Shown here: piece after piece, positions 34,800-49,100 of the stretch
Position numbering within the stretch: the stretch's first letter is position 1
How the letters are laid out: each line of letters starts with the position of its first letter
NCBI GenBank assembly: GCA_902729315.2
Contig: LR746278.1
Span: forward strand, 3,605,501-3,669,500
Direction of reading: 5' to 3'
DNA from: Spirodela intermedia
Taxonomy: Eukaryota > Streptophyta > Magnoliopsida > Alismatales > Araceae
DNA length: 64,000 nucleotides
Notes under the pieces: model-generated
Seen by the model: only the letters and a program-made list of their open reading frames with translations
The model's database searches: none
Told to the model about the DNA's origin: nothing
Position numbers and translations under genes: made by a program

Positions 34800-37380
34800 G
34801 TGAGTAGAGTGGATCACTAATTATTACTAAACTGCCACGATGTGCCTGTAAAGTAGGGCCAGCTGGGTTGCGCTTAACCAAACACACAGACCGGGAGGCT
34901 AGGAGAACAATTTCTCGTCACCCAAGGGTGGGATTCCCCATTACTTTTTTTCTCTGGATCTTTATGTAATTTTACACTACCATCTTCCCACCTATCTCAA
35001 TTTCAGTGAAAAAAAAAGAGTTTTAACGGTGGATAATTATTTTAAAATATAATATCATTTAGAAAATGAGGGATCGAGGAAGTGGGAATTTTCCCGTGAT
35101 CAGCTAATAATAGCAGAAAATTCTCATAAGGCCCTTCGAGGCCTGGCCTCATATTCCTCGTCGAAAAATAAATAAAAATAAAAATAATATACCATAAATG
35201 GTAGTGCATGCTACTTTTTTTTCTTTCTAGAAATGTACAGGGAAGGGATTGAGCTCTCTCTCTCTCTTTCCAGCCGTGAGGAGTAAGGGTGCAATTATAA
35301 GGGGTAAAGATGCAAGTCAGAAATTCTAAAAAGGTTTAATTATGAGTTTTTCTGATCTGAAACGGTACACGTGTGAAAGTGAAAAGCGGCTGGCGGCGCC
35401 GGCGTCAGCCTTTCGCGCTTCCTCAAAGCTACTTTCCAACTTCCCGTCTTCGTACTTTCAACGTCAGCAGCCAAGGTCGGAGGGAGAGCGTTGTGTAAGC
35501 TGTCTCGCAGCTGTGGATTAAGGTAACGTGGACGAACCCAAGAGAGGCCGGCGCCTTGTGAAAAGAGGGAGTGGGGATGGTTGTAAGAATCCATGAGAAA
35601 AAAATTATTATAAAAAGAATAAAGTCCAACGTTTTAAATTAAAAAAATTATTTTCTTGACCCGACATGAATTAAATTTCATATGACTTTGATCCAAGGAA
35701 ATAAAATAAATGTCTAGAAATTATGTAAATGGGAATTTTGTTTAGATTTTCCCATGAAAGGTGTGGCAAAGGAACTCATACCCTTCATTGCATAGTGAGA
35801 ATCATATATCTAATGATCTATGCCTAATAAAAGTGAAGTAACTTAGCTGAATATTTTAGGTCACTAGGTCTAAAAATATTCCTACAAGAGGAAATGGGCC
35901 AAGGACCAGACATCTGTTGTTTAAAGTGATTAGGGTTAAACACTGGAGAGTGAGGATCTCTCAGACTTGCTCAAACACTTAAGGGTTTCTACTTGTCTTA
36001 CTCTATGTGCTCTTCTTACTTCTTGTTCAATCTGAATCTATTTTTCTTGGTGGAGTTAGGGTTGTTATATAACCACAACCCACAAAGCATCTATATGGAT
36101 TCAAACCCAAAAAATTTGTTAGATGAGGTGAGGATAATAGATGCATCTTTTCCTAATAAAATTATTAGCCAAGTTTTATTTCATACCTATCAAAAGGAGC
36201 TTTACTTGAAAAGATAATCAAATCAATTTGGCTCCTAAACTCATAAATAGACTTTGTCGAATAGTTTGTTGAATAAGATTATACATACTTTATAAGCTTA
36301 TAAATAAGCTTCATTTCAACAACTTGGGAAAGGAAAGTTTATCACAAAGTCTCAAATAAGTTCTATTTTAGAAACTTGTCAGCTAAAATTTACTAATTGG
36401 TTTGATCCAAATAACTTTCTTCTTTTGGGCCCCATCCAAATTTTACTTATAATAGTATTTAATATGATTTATAATATATAATGAAATATGCTCTCTAGCT
36501 AGAGGAAAGATGTACAATAGAACGAAGATAGAAGGCCTAATACACCAACATGCCAAATACTCGAGAAAATCATTTCTAGTGCATTCAGATGATAAAAGAG
36601 AACAAGTTTGAAAAGACAAATGGTGCAATTTCCTCATCTTCGCTTAAATTGTTTCAAAACTTTAGCAGTTTCACTCTTATCATATTTATTTTCATCATTT
36701 CGGTGAGCTGATTTGAGCATGAGTTCCTGAGCTGAAATGAAATCACATTGAAAGATATCACATAAATGGTGTGTTTAAGTCGATGCACAATATCCACAAA
36801 TAGGCAACATATTTTCTTAAAATAGATGAGCTGTTCCAACCAAGAAAATGGGTATTTCTTCTCTTTTCTTTCTTTCTGTCCTATACAAAGAAAACCGGAT
36901 TGAACTTGATTAAGCAAAAGAAATAAGAGCTGCACCTGTTGCATGGGTAGAAAGAACAGAGAATATGGAGCATACTCTCAACTCCAGAGAAGAACATCTA
37001 CATGCCTATGAGCCCTGCAAGTCCATACAAGATCACTTCATCCTCCTTGTGATCCACATTTCAATGGCCGGTGGATCATCTCAACAGTTCTAGCTGAACA
37101 GCAACATGAAAATAGAGCAACCAAGGGCAGCCTGAAGAGCAAGCTGAGCTGCACAGAAGGCGAACAGATCTCCTGCCCACTGCCCAATGTCTTAAGGAGA
37201 AGCTTCATCTAGCTTCTATTCCCACAAGCCAGCTGATCAGCAACCTCCACACCCTCTCTACCTGCAGTTTCCAAGGTTTCAGAAGTTTCTCAAGCCCCCA
37301 CCCTGGCTAACACTTTCTTTTCCTCTTTGATTGTTTTCATCTTAACCACTGCTGAGTTCTGCCCACATTCAGACATGAAC
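34800..37380. other. Intergenic DNA, no gene recognised
   Basis: Mostly AT-rich. Frames at 35993-36217 (+) and 36654-36944 (-) are isolated and uninformative. Sequence near 36960-37330 probably covers the 3' flank of the M41-like gene that ends at 37568. Confidence 0.35.
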
Positions 37381-37389
37381 TCCTTGAAA

Positions 37390-37408
37390 GTGTGTGTGTG
37401 TGTGTGTG
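37390..37408. repeat. (GT)n microsatellite
   Basis: About nine GT units, just downstream of the M41-like gene. Confidence 0.9.
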
Positions 37409-37567
37409 AGCACCATAGTTGGGGATCATACATGGAACATAGTCAAAATTCAGTATGCCAATCACTTCATTCATGTCTATGCATATTCAATCTTCATATC
37501 AAACAGTTCACTCTGTGTACCCATCAAAGATTCTGGACCGCATCCAGGCTGATTGTCAGACCCAATC

Positions 37568-40500
37568 TCACCTCATCTTAGATGGCATTGCGTCTTCTAT
37601 CCTTCGGATGACAGTACTCAGACTGTAGCCACTCTCTAGAGCCTTTACTGCAGCCGCGTGCGCCTGTCTATGCCACTTCAGAAGATTGTACGACTGCAGA
37701 AGAGACCATCGTGCCTGGTTTGCCATCTGTTGGGAAGAGAGCTTTGAGAAACAGCAATTCAAGACTGAGACGATGATAAAATGATTAGATGCCATGATTA
37801 GGATTTGATAGGAACCTGTGCGAGGGACATGGGAGGTTGCAGAAGAACGCAGACACTCCTGAACAAGTTCTCATCGTTTTCTCCGCCTTCTGCCTCTCCA
37901 TAAACAAGAGCCTCAGCTGCGATTCCTGCAAAAAGTACCATGCAGTACCTGGATGTAGAAGTTTGTAGATGGCTTTTTAGATATCTCTCTAGGAGAACGG
38001 AAAAAATGGAGGTAATCATTATTATCAAAAGACAGTTTAGAATGCAAAATTAAAAAAAAAGGAGAGAAAAAAAAAAGGACGTTGTTATCCATTTTGCACC
38101 AATAAACAACAGAGTTTGATGCATAAAAGATGATGTTGATCAACAATGTAGGGTACCTGTCGAAAGCAGTTCCACTAAGGCGTCCTTCGGCAAGTTCATT
38201 TTCTAATTTTTCATCCCAGAACTGAGTACCAGCCTGCAGAACATGAGAGAATTTGGATTCATTCCTGAATGCATGGATAAGTAAACATAATCTTTGAACT
38301 TAGGTGAGACTCCCTTTGCAGAATGGATGCAACATGCACCAAGAGACATGCAACCAAAATTAGATGAGGAAAATTTTATGCATGTTATGATCGATAATGA
38401 AGTTAACCAGAATTTCAGAAAGAATCTGGGAGAGAAATAAAACATACATTATGAGAACAGGAATCAGATAATCATCGGGTTCATATATTTAATCAGTGCA
38501 TGAATCTCAACATGAAAATGCTTATCATAAAGGGGAGCAGCTTCTTCATGGTAGCCCAACATAATCACATGCTATTTTATTTGAATATTAAGTTTTCTCA
38601 AGAAAAATAATTTCTTGATCAACCAGTGAAGAGCAACATTTCTTTAAACAATGTGAATCATATTTTGATTTAATGTGTAAAGTGGTCAGTTCAATAGATT
38701 AGAGAATTCGTTGTGATAAAAAAATTTAGACAATGGTCTATCACGGGAAATATATTATTAGCAGCAAAGAACTAAAAGAATGAAAAATGACATGGAACAT
38801 TTTCACAAGGAAATATAAACAGAAAATGAAAAATCACGGGAAAAGTTTCTCTATAAGGGATGGGAGATAATCCACGACGAGCATACATAATCAGTAAATA
38901 GATCGCAACTCTTTTCTCACATATAATATGAGTTACAAGTAGGAAATAACTTAAATAGTTTTGAATGGGTACGCAGAAGAATCTTCTAGGCAGAAAACAA
39001 AAACCAAACCATACACTGGGTGTTACTGATAAAAAGATAGATAAATGCATTGTGAAATAATCTATACGAGACATCATATGTACCTGCCCTTGGATACCCA
39101 TTTGCATTGCCACGATTGGATCCAAAATAACCCCTCTAACAGGACAACCCATAAGGTATGCTGCATGTTTGTGAGATAGTGCAACGGTAAGTAGTGCAAG
39201 TCACAGATAGGAAAATGGACAACTGAAAATAAGTCCCCAATTTCAGCTTTGGGAAATTGCATAAAAATCAACACGACAGCCCTAGTAGGGAATAACAGAT
39301 CATGATGATGCATGTATTCACACAGAGAAAACACTATCTTTAGTGAATTACCAGCAAGCAGATGTCCAGCTTCATGAACTAGGACTCTACGTCTGTATGG
39401 AGGCCAAAAACAGAAAATCTGTGCAAGGCAGCTACCACCAAGAAAAATTGCATCCAACCCCACCAAAGCCAAAACAGCTGCCAGGTTAGGCCTTATATCA
39501 ATCCCTTGGTATACCAGAAAAGACGTCCCTGCAAGGGAAGCAATCAACAATGTTCTTGAGCTCCCAGAAAGACCCCACTTCTTTGGCGCAAATTTATAGG
39601 CTGCACGAAGAAATGGATAGCTTAGCACGATGGACTCGGGAGATGATGAATAAGATTGATGAAAAGAGTTCAGACAGATGAGGTCACTGTATTGAATTAA
39701 GAACTACTGCATACTGACCAGTATATTTTCTAATAAAGAACCCAAGCAAATTATTTCCCTTGGAAACCAAATCAGGAAATTAACCTTCCAATCCAGTCGA
39801 CTCTTTCAATGCAGTTGGAGTGACTTCCCTAGGTCCTTCCAAAACTGCAAACATTAAAAAGGAAATTTAGGTAAAAAATTTAAACTAGAAATCAAAACTA
39901 GTTCAAATTGAGAAAGCTAATAAATACAAGCGACATTCAACAAATTTTGAGACAGCATATTCAAAAATATTTGTTAAATTGTGTTATAAACGGAACCAGA
40001 AAAAAACTGCCGGCCAACACCTAAACAATTGCCAAGAAACCTAATCTAAGATTGTATGGAGAAAAGAAAAGGAAGAAAAGGAAGAAAATGATCGAAAATA
40101 AGAGAAAATCATTGTAATCCAATTCACTAGAACCACATAAATTCGAAGAAACACATTCCCTCGCTGTCTGTGGCTCCCATTCGAGAATATAACACCAGAA
40201 ACATGACATAATAAACTGAAGATGTCATTCTGGTATCTTTTCCATTATCCTTTCTCATAGTCTGAAGGACAAGAGACTCAGAGCTCTTCGCAAACATAGT
40301 ACTTTTATGGAAACATTGCACAACTATCATTTGACTAATTCGAGGCCCAAAAGCTTGACACTGACTTCCTTTGACTAATAGAGGATATGTAATTTTTCTA
40401 CAACCGAACTGCCTATCTCAGTGTGAAGTCCCAATTAAAGCATTTAAGCTTGAATTTTCATGAAGCTTGTCTCAGGCAGCATCAGATGGCTTTTGAAAAG

Positions 40501-41039
40501 TAGGTAAGAGCAAGAGTGATGAACCCATATCATCAAATACATTGGGATCTCAACAAAGAACCATATACTCATGAAGCTCGTAATCCAGTACCGATGGTCT
40601 TGCACTTTCCAAAATTGGCTAGCAGTCCCCGGTCCTGCAGGAGGGAGTAGGCCATGCCGACGAGTCTCATGTCGTCTGCATTCAGGCAGGTGTCCAGCAC
40701 CTCCCAGTCCTTCTCGGGCCACACCAGCAGGTCAGGCGGATAGGACACCGATGGAGACGAGGGCGAGGATTCAGACTCGGAACGAGGGAAGGGCTGGAGC
40801 GGGAGGGTCTCCGAGGATTTCAAGAAGCGCAGCGCCCGCGCGAGGTCTTTCTCCTTGACGGCGTCTTCGTACTCGCGCCATTCCCTGAGAGCCCTCACGG
40901 CGGGGATGCAGGAAGGGGATCGGGAGCGGAGAAACCTCCGTCGGCGACGCACCGGAAAGAAGAGCGGGGCCTCAGGGGCCGCACAACCTGAACGGCAGGT
41001 GGCGGCCGTGAGAGGAAAGGAGAGAGGCGCGACGGCCAT
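37568..41039 (-). CDS. Chloroplast M41/FtsH-type zinc metalloprotease-like protein without AAA domain
   Basis: Resembles Arabidopsis At5g27290 and, more distantly, VIR3 (At1g56180): plastid membrane proteins with an FtsH-like protease site but no ATPase domain. Exons in coding order: 41039-40592, 39844-39785, 39600-39352, 39160-39084, 38233-38157, 37948-37816, 37726-37568. They sum to 1,203 bp, giving 400 residues. An Arg/Ser-rich transit peptide covers about the first 50. Conserved blocks are WPEKDWEVLDTCLNADDMRL and LEGPREVTPTALKESTGLE, followed by two hydrophobic segments (about 186-202 and 210-234). The zinc motif HEAGH is at 245-249. GVILDPIVAMQMGIQGQ follows, then GIAAEALVYGEAEGGENDEN, where Asp329 is the likely third zinc ligand. 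The start at 41039 is the first in-frame ATG. The family's protease activity is not firmly shown; it may assist FtsH complexes. Confidence 0.92.
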
Positions 41040-41940
41040 GAAGACGAAGATATGAGGAATTTTCTCTCCAAAAACGCTCCTCCGCAAGAAGCTTCTAACT
41101 CCCGCTCTCCTCAGGAGGATCTCCACACGACTATCATCAACGCAAGCTCACCAAAACAATATCTTACCCTCCGACATCCTCACGATTTCTAGGTTTTCTG
41201 CGGATAATTCTCCGTCCTGCTCTGATCTTCGTCAACCTAGCGTGCTCGGTCTGAACCTCCTCCGCCTGCGGATTTTTTTTTTCCTAGGAAAATGCTGAAG
41301 AAATCACGAGAATCATCAGGGGTAACATCATCCACAATTCTGTTCATTCCAGCTCGTCGGACTGAGAGTAGCTCGGCACGAACACCGTCCATCGCCGATC
41401 GGAGAGTGAGAACGCTCTCCACGTGGCCCACCGTCAACGATCACAGGTTTAACTTAAGCAAAATATAGAATAACAACTCCTCAATTAAATAATAAGAATA
41501 TAATTAAGAAAATTACAAGGTCAAAGTCAACAAAATGAGGGACTTTTGGAGAGGGAATTAGCCCCCACCAGTGACGTCACATATACGCCATAATTAATAT
41601 TCTTGGGGATTTATTTCGCAAATTTGAGGCTAAAAAGTCTGAGAAAGCGGGGACGTCGGAAGGCTATGATCCGGCTGGCAAGGCAGTGGAATCGACGTGG
41701 CAAGCAAAGGGGCCCATATCGTCAAAGAGTTGACTATTTAGTGACGTGTAAGCAGGTGAACGGAGGAAGATGTAAATGCGTCTTGATGGCGCTAATCGAA
41801 TCCTCGTTCCACTTCGAGTCGTCGGCAAGTAATACGACTCTGATGCGTATGCTCAGCTAGAGAGCGAGAGAGAGAGAGAGAGAGGAAGAAAGAATAGTGC
41901 CTGACGCATGATAAAATGAACCATCAACACTCTGTAACGG
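41040..41940. promoter_or_regulatory. Divergent intergenic region between the M41-like gene and NAP1
   Basis: About 0.9 kb separates the two oppositely directed genes and should hold both promoters. It has a (GA)n tract at about 41867-41884, some 225 bp upstream of the end of the NAP1 leader exon. I could not place either transcription start. Frames at 41237-41437 (-) and 41603-41860 (+) lack family resemblance. Confidence 0.5.
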
Positions 41941-41949
41941 CTCCCTCAA

Positions 41950-42108
41950 AGAGCCCAGCGTCGTAAGGTGGGTGGGGGAACCGGATCTCAGTCGCGCTTC
42001 CACTCCTGATCTCTCTCCCCCACCGCCAGCTTGAGCGGTGTCCCGGGAGCCGACGGCGTCCGTTCTTCGTCTCCTCTTCGTCCTGGTCCGAGGCTTCTGC
42101 TCCCGCAG
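41950..42108 (+). other. Probable 5' leader (non-coding) exon of NAP1
   Basis: A GC-rich, CT-rich stretch ends at CCGCAG before a GTACTG donor at 42109. The next good acceptor, CATCAACAG at 43186, lies 12 bases before the NAP1 ATG. This gives a leader intron of about 1.08 kb. The 5' boundary is a guess. Confidence 0.55.
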
Positions 42109-43198
42109 GTACTGTTCTTTCCCGGGATTTTCTCGGGATGAGATCCGTTGTTGTGGGGACAGTTTCTCTTTGTGATTAAGCCACAGTGAATGGTTTGGGG
42201 AGCCGCCGAAAGTAATGTACCTCCCTGCGGTCTATTATTCCCCCCTCATCTTCCTTTCCCATTCTGGTTCTCCCTACTTTTTCCCCCTGTTTGGGTGGGT
42301 TCCCGTTCTTCGCAGCCAGTGCATCTGGTAGGGTGGTAATACTAGTGACGACTTAGGTTAAACCATATGGGTTGGCTGAACGTCGTTCTTGCGAGATCCG
42401 ATGCTGAACGAGGCAAAGGAAGACCAACGAGGATTTTGCAGCGTCCTGCGTCTTGTCTAGTGGAGGTTTTTTAACGTGTGAATTGCTTATAACGGGGTCT
42501 CTTTCTTTGAAGCCGGGAGAAGGTTGCCACGTAGTTGGGAGCGATTAGAAGGTTTCCTCTACAGTACGTCAAAACAACGCTTGATAAAATGACCAGCGGA
42601 TTTCATCCCCTTGCGTTAAGAAAGTTGTGGCATTATTTTTTTATTGCCCCTGCCGTATGAATAGTGTCCAAAAGAGTGATCATCTGTATCATAAGTTCAC
42701 AATAGCCCAGGTTTATCAGTTCTTCCTATTTGCTTTTCTTACAGAAGTAGAGAGCCATCCGAACCACTGTAGATATTACTTACCTTAAATTCTTCTTCTG
42801 GGCTTAAGTCACATGTGGGGTAAATAATATCCATTTTTTTGTGGAAGTTTCGCCACAGAAACATCCCATGATTCATGAGTCGTACCAAAAAAACTCCATT
42901 TACTGGTTAATCTTTTCCTTATTGTCTTTGATAAATTTTTTCATCGGTCTATGTTATTAGCGCGAAAGAAGTGATACATTTATTTTTGACAATAGAATGA
43001 AACTATGAATGTGTCCATTAAGAATCTTGTGCGTACTCTACCCTTGAGCGATTCATTTCCTTTTACGTAATCTTGTGTGACGAAAAACCTCCTAGTATTT
43101 TTATTTGGTTTAATATTTTTTTCTCTTGGCGTATCAGTTTTGAAGCTATATGATCACTTTCTCTGATGAATCATGTGCATCAACAGAGTCTCTCACCC

Positions 43199-46100
43199 AT
43201 GGCGAGGTCCAGGTCACAATTTTCTAATCAGGACACATCTCCAAACTCTACAAAGTCCAGAGAGTGGGATAACATATCAAGGTGGTCTGAGTATCTGCCT
43301 CCTGAAGGTTCTTCTCCTTCGACATCTAACAGCTGGAAGCATAGAGTTTTTGATGTACAGCCAAGTTCGGGATACTCTCAAAAGGCTCTTCATATGGAAT
43401 GGGTAGTTCAGATGTCCATGGTTGCTGAAGGCCTATTGACTAAAATGTACCGATTGAACAAACAACTTGACTGTCCGGATTTGGCCTCGCATACATTTTC
43501 AGAATCTTTTTGGAAAGCTGGGATCCTTCCCAATTACCCAAGAATCTGTACACTGATGTCAAAGAAGTTTCCTGAGCATCCTAGTAAATTGCAACTTGAA
43601 CGGGTTTGTGTTCTTCCTTTAGCTTGTACGAATTTCCTGCCTCTCCCTGTCTTTACATGTTTTGTTGTGCAGGTTGACAAGCTTGCATTCGACTTTCTCA
43701 GTGAAAATGCTGAAGTCTATTTGCAAAATCTAGAACCGTGGATTATGGTTTGTGCTACTGACCTCACCTTGTTGCTGTAAAATGTCTCAGTAGAAAGTTT
43801 GATACTGTTTTCCATTGTGATGAATGTGAACCTTCTTGTATTGCTTTCTTTGCATACTGAGGGTTATTTTTCTTCATTTTCTTTTCTCCTTCTCGCTTTA
43901 GAATTTAACATGGCATGTGTTGCACGTATGTGAACCACTTAAAGGTTTCAAAAATTTTGGGCTTTTTCTGTGCTATGCATTGATATCGTATTATGTTCAC
44001 TGATAATAACCCTGTTCTGTACATGGTTCATCCTAAAATAGCCTTACCACGTTGCTCAGGACTCACTAGTATCCATTGTGGGATTCCTTTTGCTGAAGGT
44101 GCATAAAACCAATGAATGCTGCCCGTTTTTAGCGGGTGAGCTTCTGAAAATGTCTTTTTTGATGTCTTTTACCAAGAGAAGTCGGTAAATCATTGGTCTC
44201 ATTGTTGTAGACCATTTATAGCTGTTATGGATCAGATGATCTATTATCTCTCCTGTCTTCCAGATTGAATTGGAAGGGTGACCTGTAGTCGTACCAGTTG
44301 TAATTTAATGCCATAAAAATAGGAACATAACAAGGGAATTATTTGAAAGCTTTGTTGTGCTTTCCTCTTTATGTTCCCATGCAACAATCTACTAGTAATA
44401 ATGGATTACACGATACTACTTCATTCATTGAAATGGTATGTTTTCATGAGGCACAAAACATTTGTTGACCTCGTGCATATTCCCTGTGTCACATTCACTA
44501 GTCAAAATTGTCCATTTTTTTAATGTACTGGGTCATCCCCATGGCCAATGTGCAGAAAAATTGACAAGTTTGTAATTTTACGTACATCTATCTATCAGAT
44601 CAATTGAGGGGCGGGTGTGATTCTGTAATTAATGTTAGGCTATATAGAAAAAAAATTCTCCTACGAAGTCCACGAATAAATTCCTGGTGGACAATGGTTT
44701 TGTGAATGGTGGGGGTAAAATTAGGAATGCAAAACGTCATGTCAGAGTATTGCATCCAGTTATTCATATATCTGGCTCTCTGAGAGTCGATGGTCGTCAC
44801 TGCTTAAGTCAAATGCCTGGGGGTTTACCAAGAACTACTTTGGGTTACATCCCATTATCTTTGTACTCAGGTTTAAGAACACTAGATTCTAGAATCTTTA
44901 TATATTAATTTGCTCGAGTTAAGTGATCTACTGAGCTGCAAATATGTGTTTAGGATGCAGTAAGAGAAAACATTGCTTCGTAAAGAAAAATGGGACTGTC
45001 ATAGATAAGGGGCAACTGTAGGATCATAATGTAGAGCTGGTGTTCAAGGCAGGAGAGAAGTTTCTTAGCATAGCCCCATCTGGAAGCTTCATCTCTAACC
45101 AGGCCATGCTTAGTATTGGGCAGTCCTGATCTTTCCTGTGATTGCCCTAGGAAAATTCATTTGGGGCAGGGATCTTGTAAACATATGAGCTGGTGTTTCT
45201 GAGGTGGTGGTGGCTAGTGACTGGGAATGATTACTGCCAATAACCCTAGTGGCTGTGGCTGGAAGGATAAGAAGGTTCACACATTGCTGATGGTTTGCAC
45301 TCAGCTTCCTGCTGCCATGCAACAGGCCACCCCTGCATCTAGTCATTTTCACCATAGAAAAAAAACTAATCACAGGGGTATAAATGTAATTTCTTCTGCA
45401 TTCCTAATATATCTAGGAATAGTTAAAAGTTGTGTGATGGGGGCTGCTTAAAAATTCAAAGGAAATCCTTTCTTGTCTAGGTTCCCTCCGAAAAGAGGAT
45501 GATGAAAATTTAATGGTTGATTATAGTCCATACCTCTTAGATGCACAGCTACTTTAATTAAGAACGATTGGAAAATCAAGTTCATATGCCTCTGTGAGTG
45601 AATTTTATACATCTTTTGTATGTTAGTTGAAACGTTATTTTTGATTTTCTTTACATATATTAATTGTGTAAGTATGAAAGCATTTATTTTATTTTCCCCT
45701 CGTCGATAAGCTAATGATGACCCTTGATTGAATTCAGTTTCTTCTTGACTTGATGGCATTTCGGGAACAAGCTCTCCGGCTCATTTTGGACTTAAGTAGT
45801 ACTGTTATCACGCTGCTGGTTAGTTACTCTCCTTCATTATTGTGAAATCTTATGCATTTGCTGAATTATACATCAACGAGATATGAGCACATGGCTTACC
45901 TTTATTTATATTGTGATGCATTTGAATTTTATTAACAGTTACATGAAGGGAATTTATCTGTTTTTTCAGCCCCATCAGAATTCTTTGATCCTCCATGCGT
46001 TTATGGATCTGTTTTGCTCCTTTGTTCGAGTAAACCTTTTTTCGATTAAGGCAAGTGTTTCTTCATACCCCATTTCTCCAGATTTTTCAATTTTCAAACG

Positions 46101-49100
46101 TTTTTTGAAATTTTCTTCTAAAGAGTTTCTTGTTGAATAAGTGCTTCTATTTTTGAATGCATTATCTATCAAATATAATGCTTATGGTTCTGTCAACAGA
46201 TCCCAAGGAAAATGTTCATTCAAGTGTATAACCTTTTGCATAGCATGTCAAGAAGTGGTCGAGATTTTGAGTTCTACCACAGGTTGGAGTTTTGTTTTTT
46301 CAAATTAATTACATTGTCTTGCAAAGTAACTTTTTTGCTTAAACCTTTTGTTTACCTTGGAACTTTGTTTACATTGCATGGTGCATTTTATTGCAGTGTA
46401 GTGATTTTTCCCCTTCAAGCTTCCTTTCATCCTTTCATTTAGAAAAGAGGTCATGTGAATGAATAGTGGCAGAAAGTATACTGACTATACATAGCTTGAT
46501 GATATATATGCCAAAGAAATAATGTTTATCTCTTTTTACTGTGAAACTTTTAAGAAGAACTATATGCCACTATTTTGCATAAGATTTTGAGGTGACCAAG
46601 GTGATAATCCACTATCTGCACCAAAGTGGCAGAGTGACATGCTTAGCCAACTTTTAGTTTTAAACTTAGGTTTTTTGATTTCTCAACACCTTGAAATCCC
46701 GAATTTCCCATAGCTCTCCTTGTCTATTATTATTCCACCTACATCCGTGCAGAGTTTTTTATTAGTATGTTTGAGTTTCGTGGCCAAGATTCTCTTTGCC
46801 GTGGACAGATGCTCTTGGGATATTGTATTAAAACGCGGTTAATCTCGTCGAGTTTATTATCGAGATGAAAATCCAGCCTTAATGGAAATAAAAAGAACAC
46901 CTATTATATTTACCGTTCCTTTTTTGATCTTGATTTTTTTGTGGTAACATCATAAAACTGTAAATGGAAGAAACTCCTTTGATTGTCATGCTTTTTACTG
47001 TTTTTACCTGGAGGATGTACAATGGAAAGAATTCTAGACTTGTTAAAGTCTGCCGTGGAATGATTACGAACTTGATAAACATTTTATCTGCCATGCTTTT
47101 TGATCCCCTTTTGGGTAGTCATTATGATTGCTGGTATTGCCTTCCAGTAATTCTGCAAAATATGACTAAAGACATTTTGTGGGACTTCGCAACTCTCTTG
47201 TGAGAATGCATATCTAATGAACAAATGTTCTGGTGACACGTCCTCTCAGAAAAGGCTCCAATTTCTGGATGTTGTCTGTAAAGGTATCCAGTAGCTCACA
47301 AGCGACAGTCTCCTTTTGTTGAGATAAAGAACCCCAAATTTGAGAAGCTGTGTTCTATAGAATAAACTGATCGAAGCATATGTTTGCCATCTGGCTTCAG
47401 TCTCCTTCAGTTTTTCCTCTGCTGCTGAAAAGAGTCGTTTACCAGAAGACCAGTGGGACTATTGTTGCTTTGTCTCATTTCCCTCGGTTCTATCATAAAG
47501 TTGGGCATCATCCTACACCCTCTTTTCCAATATAATTGTCAACTGGAGTATCGATATGAACTCATAAAGGAGATCCCTTCAAACATGGATCAACTTGGAG
47601 AGTAGATAATTGAACACTTCCTAGCCTTCGATGAATTCAAGAAATGAAATGTTTCATCGCTGCCCCTCTTAAGGTGGGAGAACTTCATTTAACTTGGAAA
47701 ATATACATTTATACATACTACAAAGATAGAATAAAGCATTGAATGATCCCATCTACCTCTGTGAGCTTTCTTTATTCTTTTCACCTTCGGAGGCAAGAGG
47801 GCTTTAAAACCCTGGAATGGTTAGCACTCGCTGAAAGGTTTCTAGTTGGAAAAAATCTACGTTTTGGCACCAATATCATATGTTTCAGTGCAACTCATTC
47901 TATAGTTAGAGATTAAAAATGCTGTGACTGGTGAAATTGATTTTGGAGAGGGTACTCTGTGAGTTTCGGGTACACTTAGGTGCCCAAGTGGCCCATTTGG
48001 CCCTGCTCAACATTCACTTTCGGGGATTGGTTACATTGATGTGAAAGATGGTTTTTGGGATACACTAATTTTGTGGAGTTTACATGAAACACCTAATTTG
48101 GTAACATTGATTTGAAAGATGGCCTTGGGTTTATATAGAAAATACCTGAAACACATGATTGGTATTTTCTGTTTTATGAATTCTATTGGGAAAGAGGTAA
48201 AGCCACAACCAAGTCCTGCTGGGAGGGGGATTCATTCTCTCCTAGTTGGCCTTATTGATGCTGTGGATCATCCTATTACTGACTACATGCTATGGGGTTG
48301 CCCCTCCGATGATATGCCCCATGTCAGTGGTATCCTGACTTTGTGAAATAGAGGAACAGGGGGAAGAATGATTCCTTGACTCGTGTTTAACTTCATTCTT
48401 TGGCGATTGGAGGGTAAGAAGCTTGTCAATTGCTGAGGGGTTGATTCTTTTTGTTGGAAAATCAGATTAGTGATGACGTTGTGTGGACTTGCAAGGTTCT
48501 GTCTATTTGTAGACGACGCCAACCATATTACTACTTTATGAGGACGAACGTGTTCTCTTTGGGGGCAAATAGTGCATGATAATGTAATGTAGCTCCCATG
48601 ATATATTGATATTCTAGTTTTGCATGTTTATATTTTTATTTATTATTGGGAAAAAGATATTCACATCTTTTTATTTATGTGAGTGCATAGATACAAGTTG
48701 TTATGCATGATAGTCTTTCATCATTTCTCATAAAAAATTATAAAAGACGAAAATGAGCATATTGATGACAGTACTTGCGCAACTAGACAATGATCATTGA
48801 AAATGAAAATGGTGTGGATCACTGTTTATGTAGCCCAGTGTAGTATAACTTAACGATTTTTGGTACTATATGTGAATCACTGTTTATGTGTGCCTTTCTA
48901 CAAACATTCCCCTACATTTTAGTTTTCCAATGTGAGTTGATACTATATGAATTAAATGCGTGAGAACATTCTGTTGATCTAGTGGAACAAGATTCACAGC
49001 TTAAATTTGTTTATTTGATATAACTTTTTTGAACAAAATTGCTGTTTTTGGTCTGAAAATTGTGTGTATTCTTCTTTTTTCCCCATGGATTTCAGGTTGG

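Noticed and set aside
41237-41437. Small minus-strand frame upstream of the M41-like gene
   Set aside because: No resemblance, and it lies in the expected promoter or leader.
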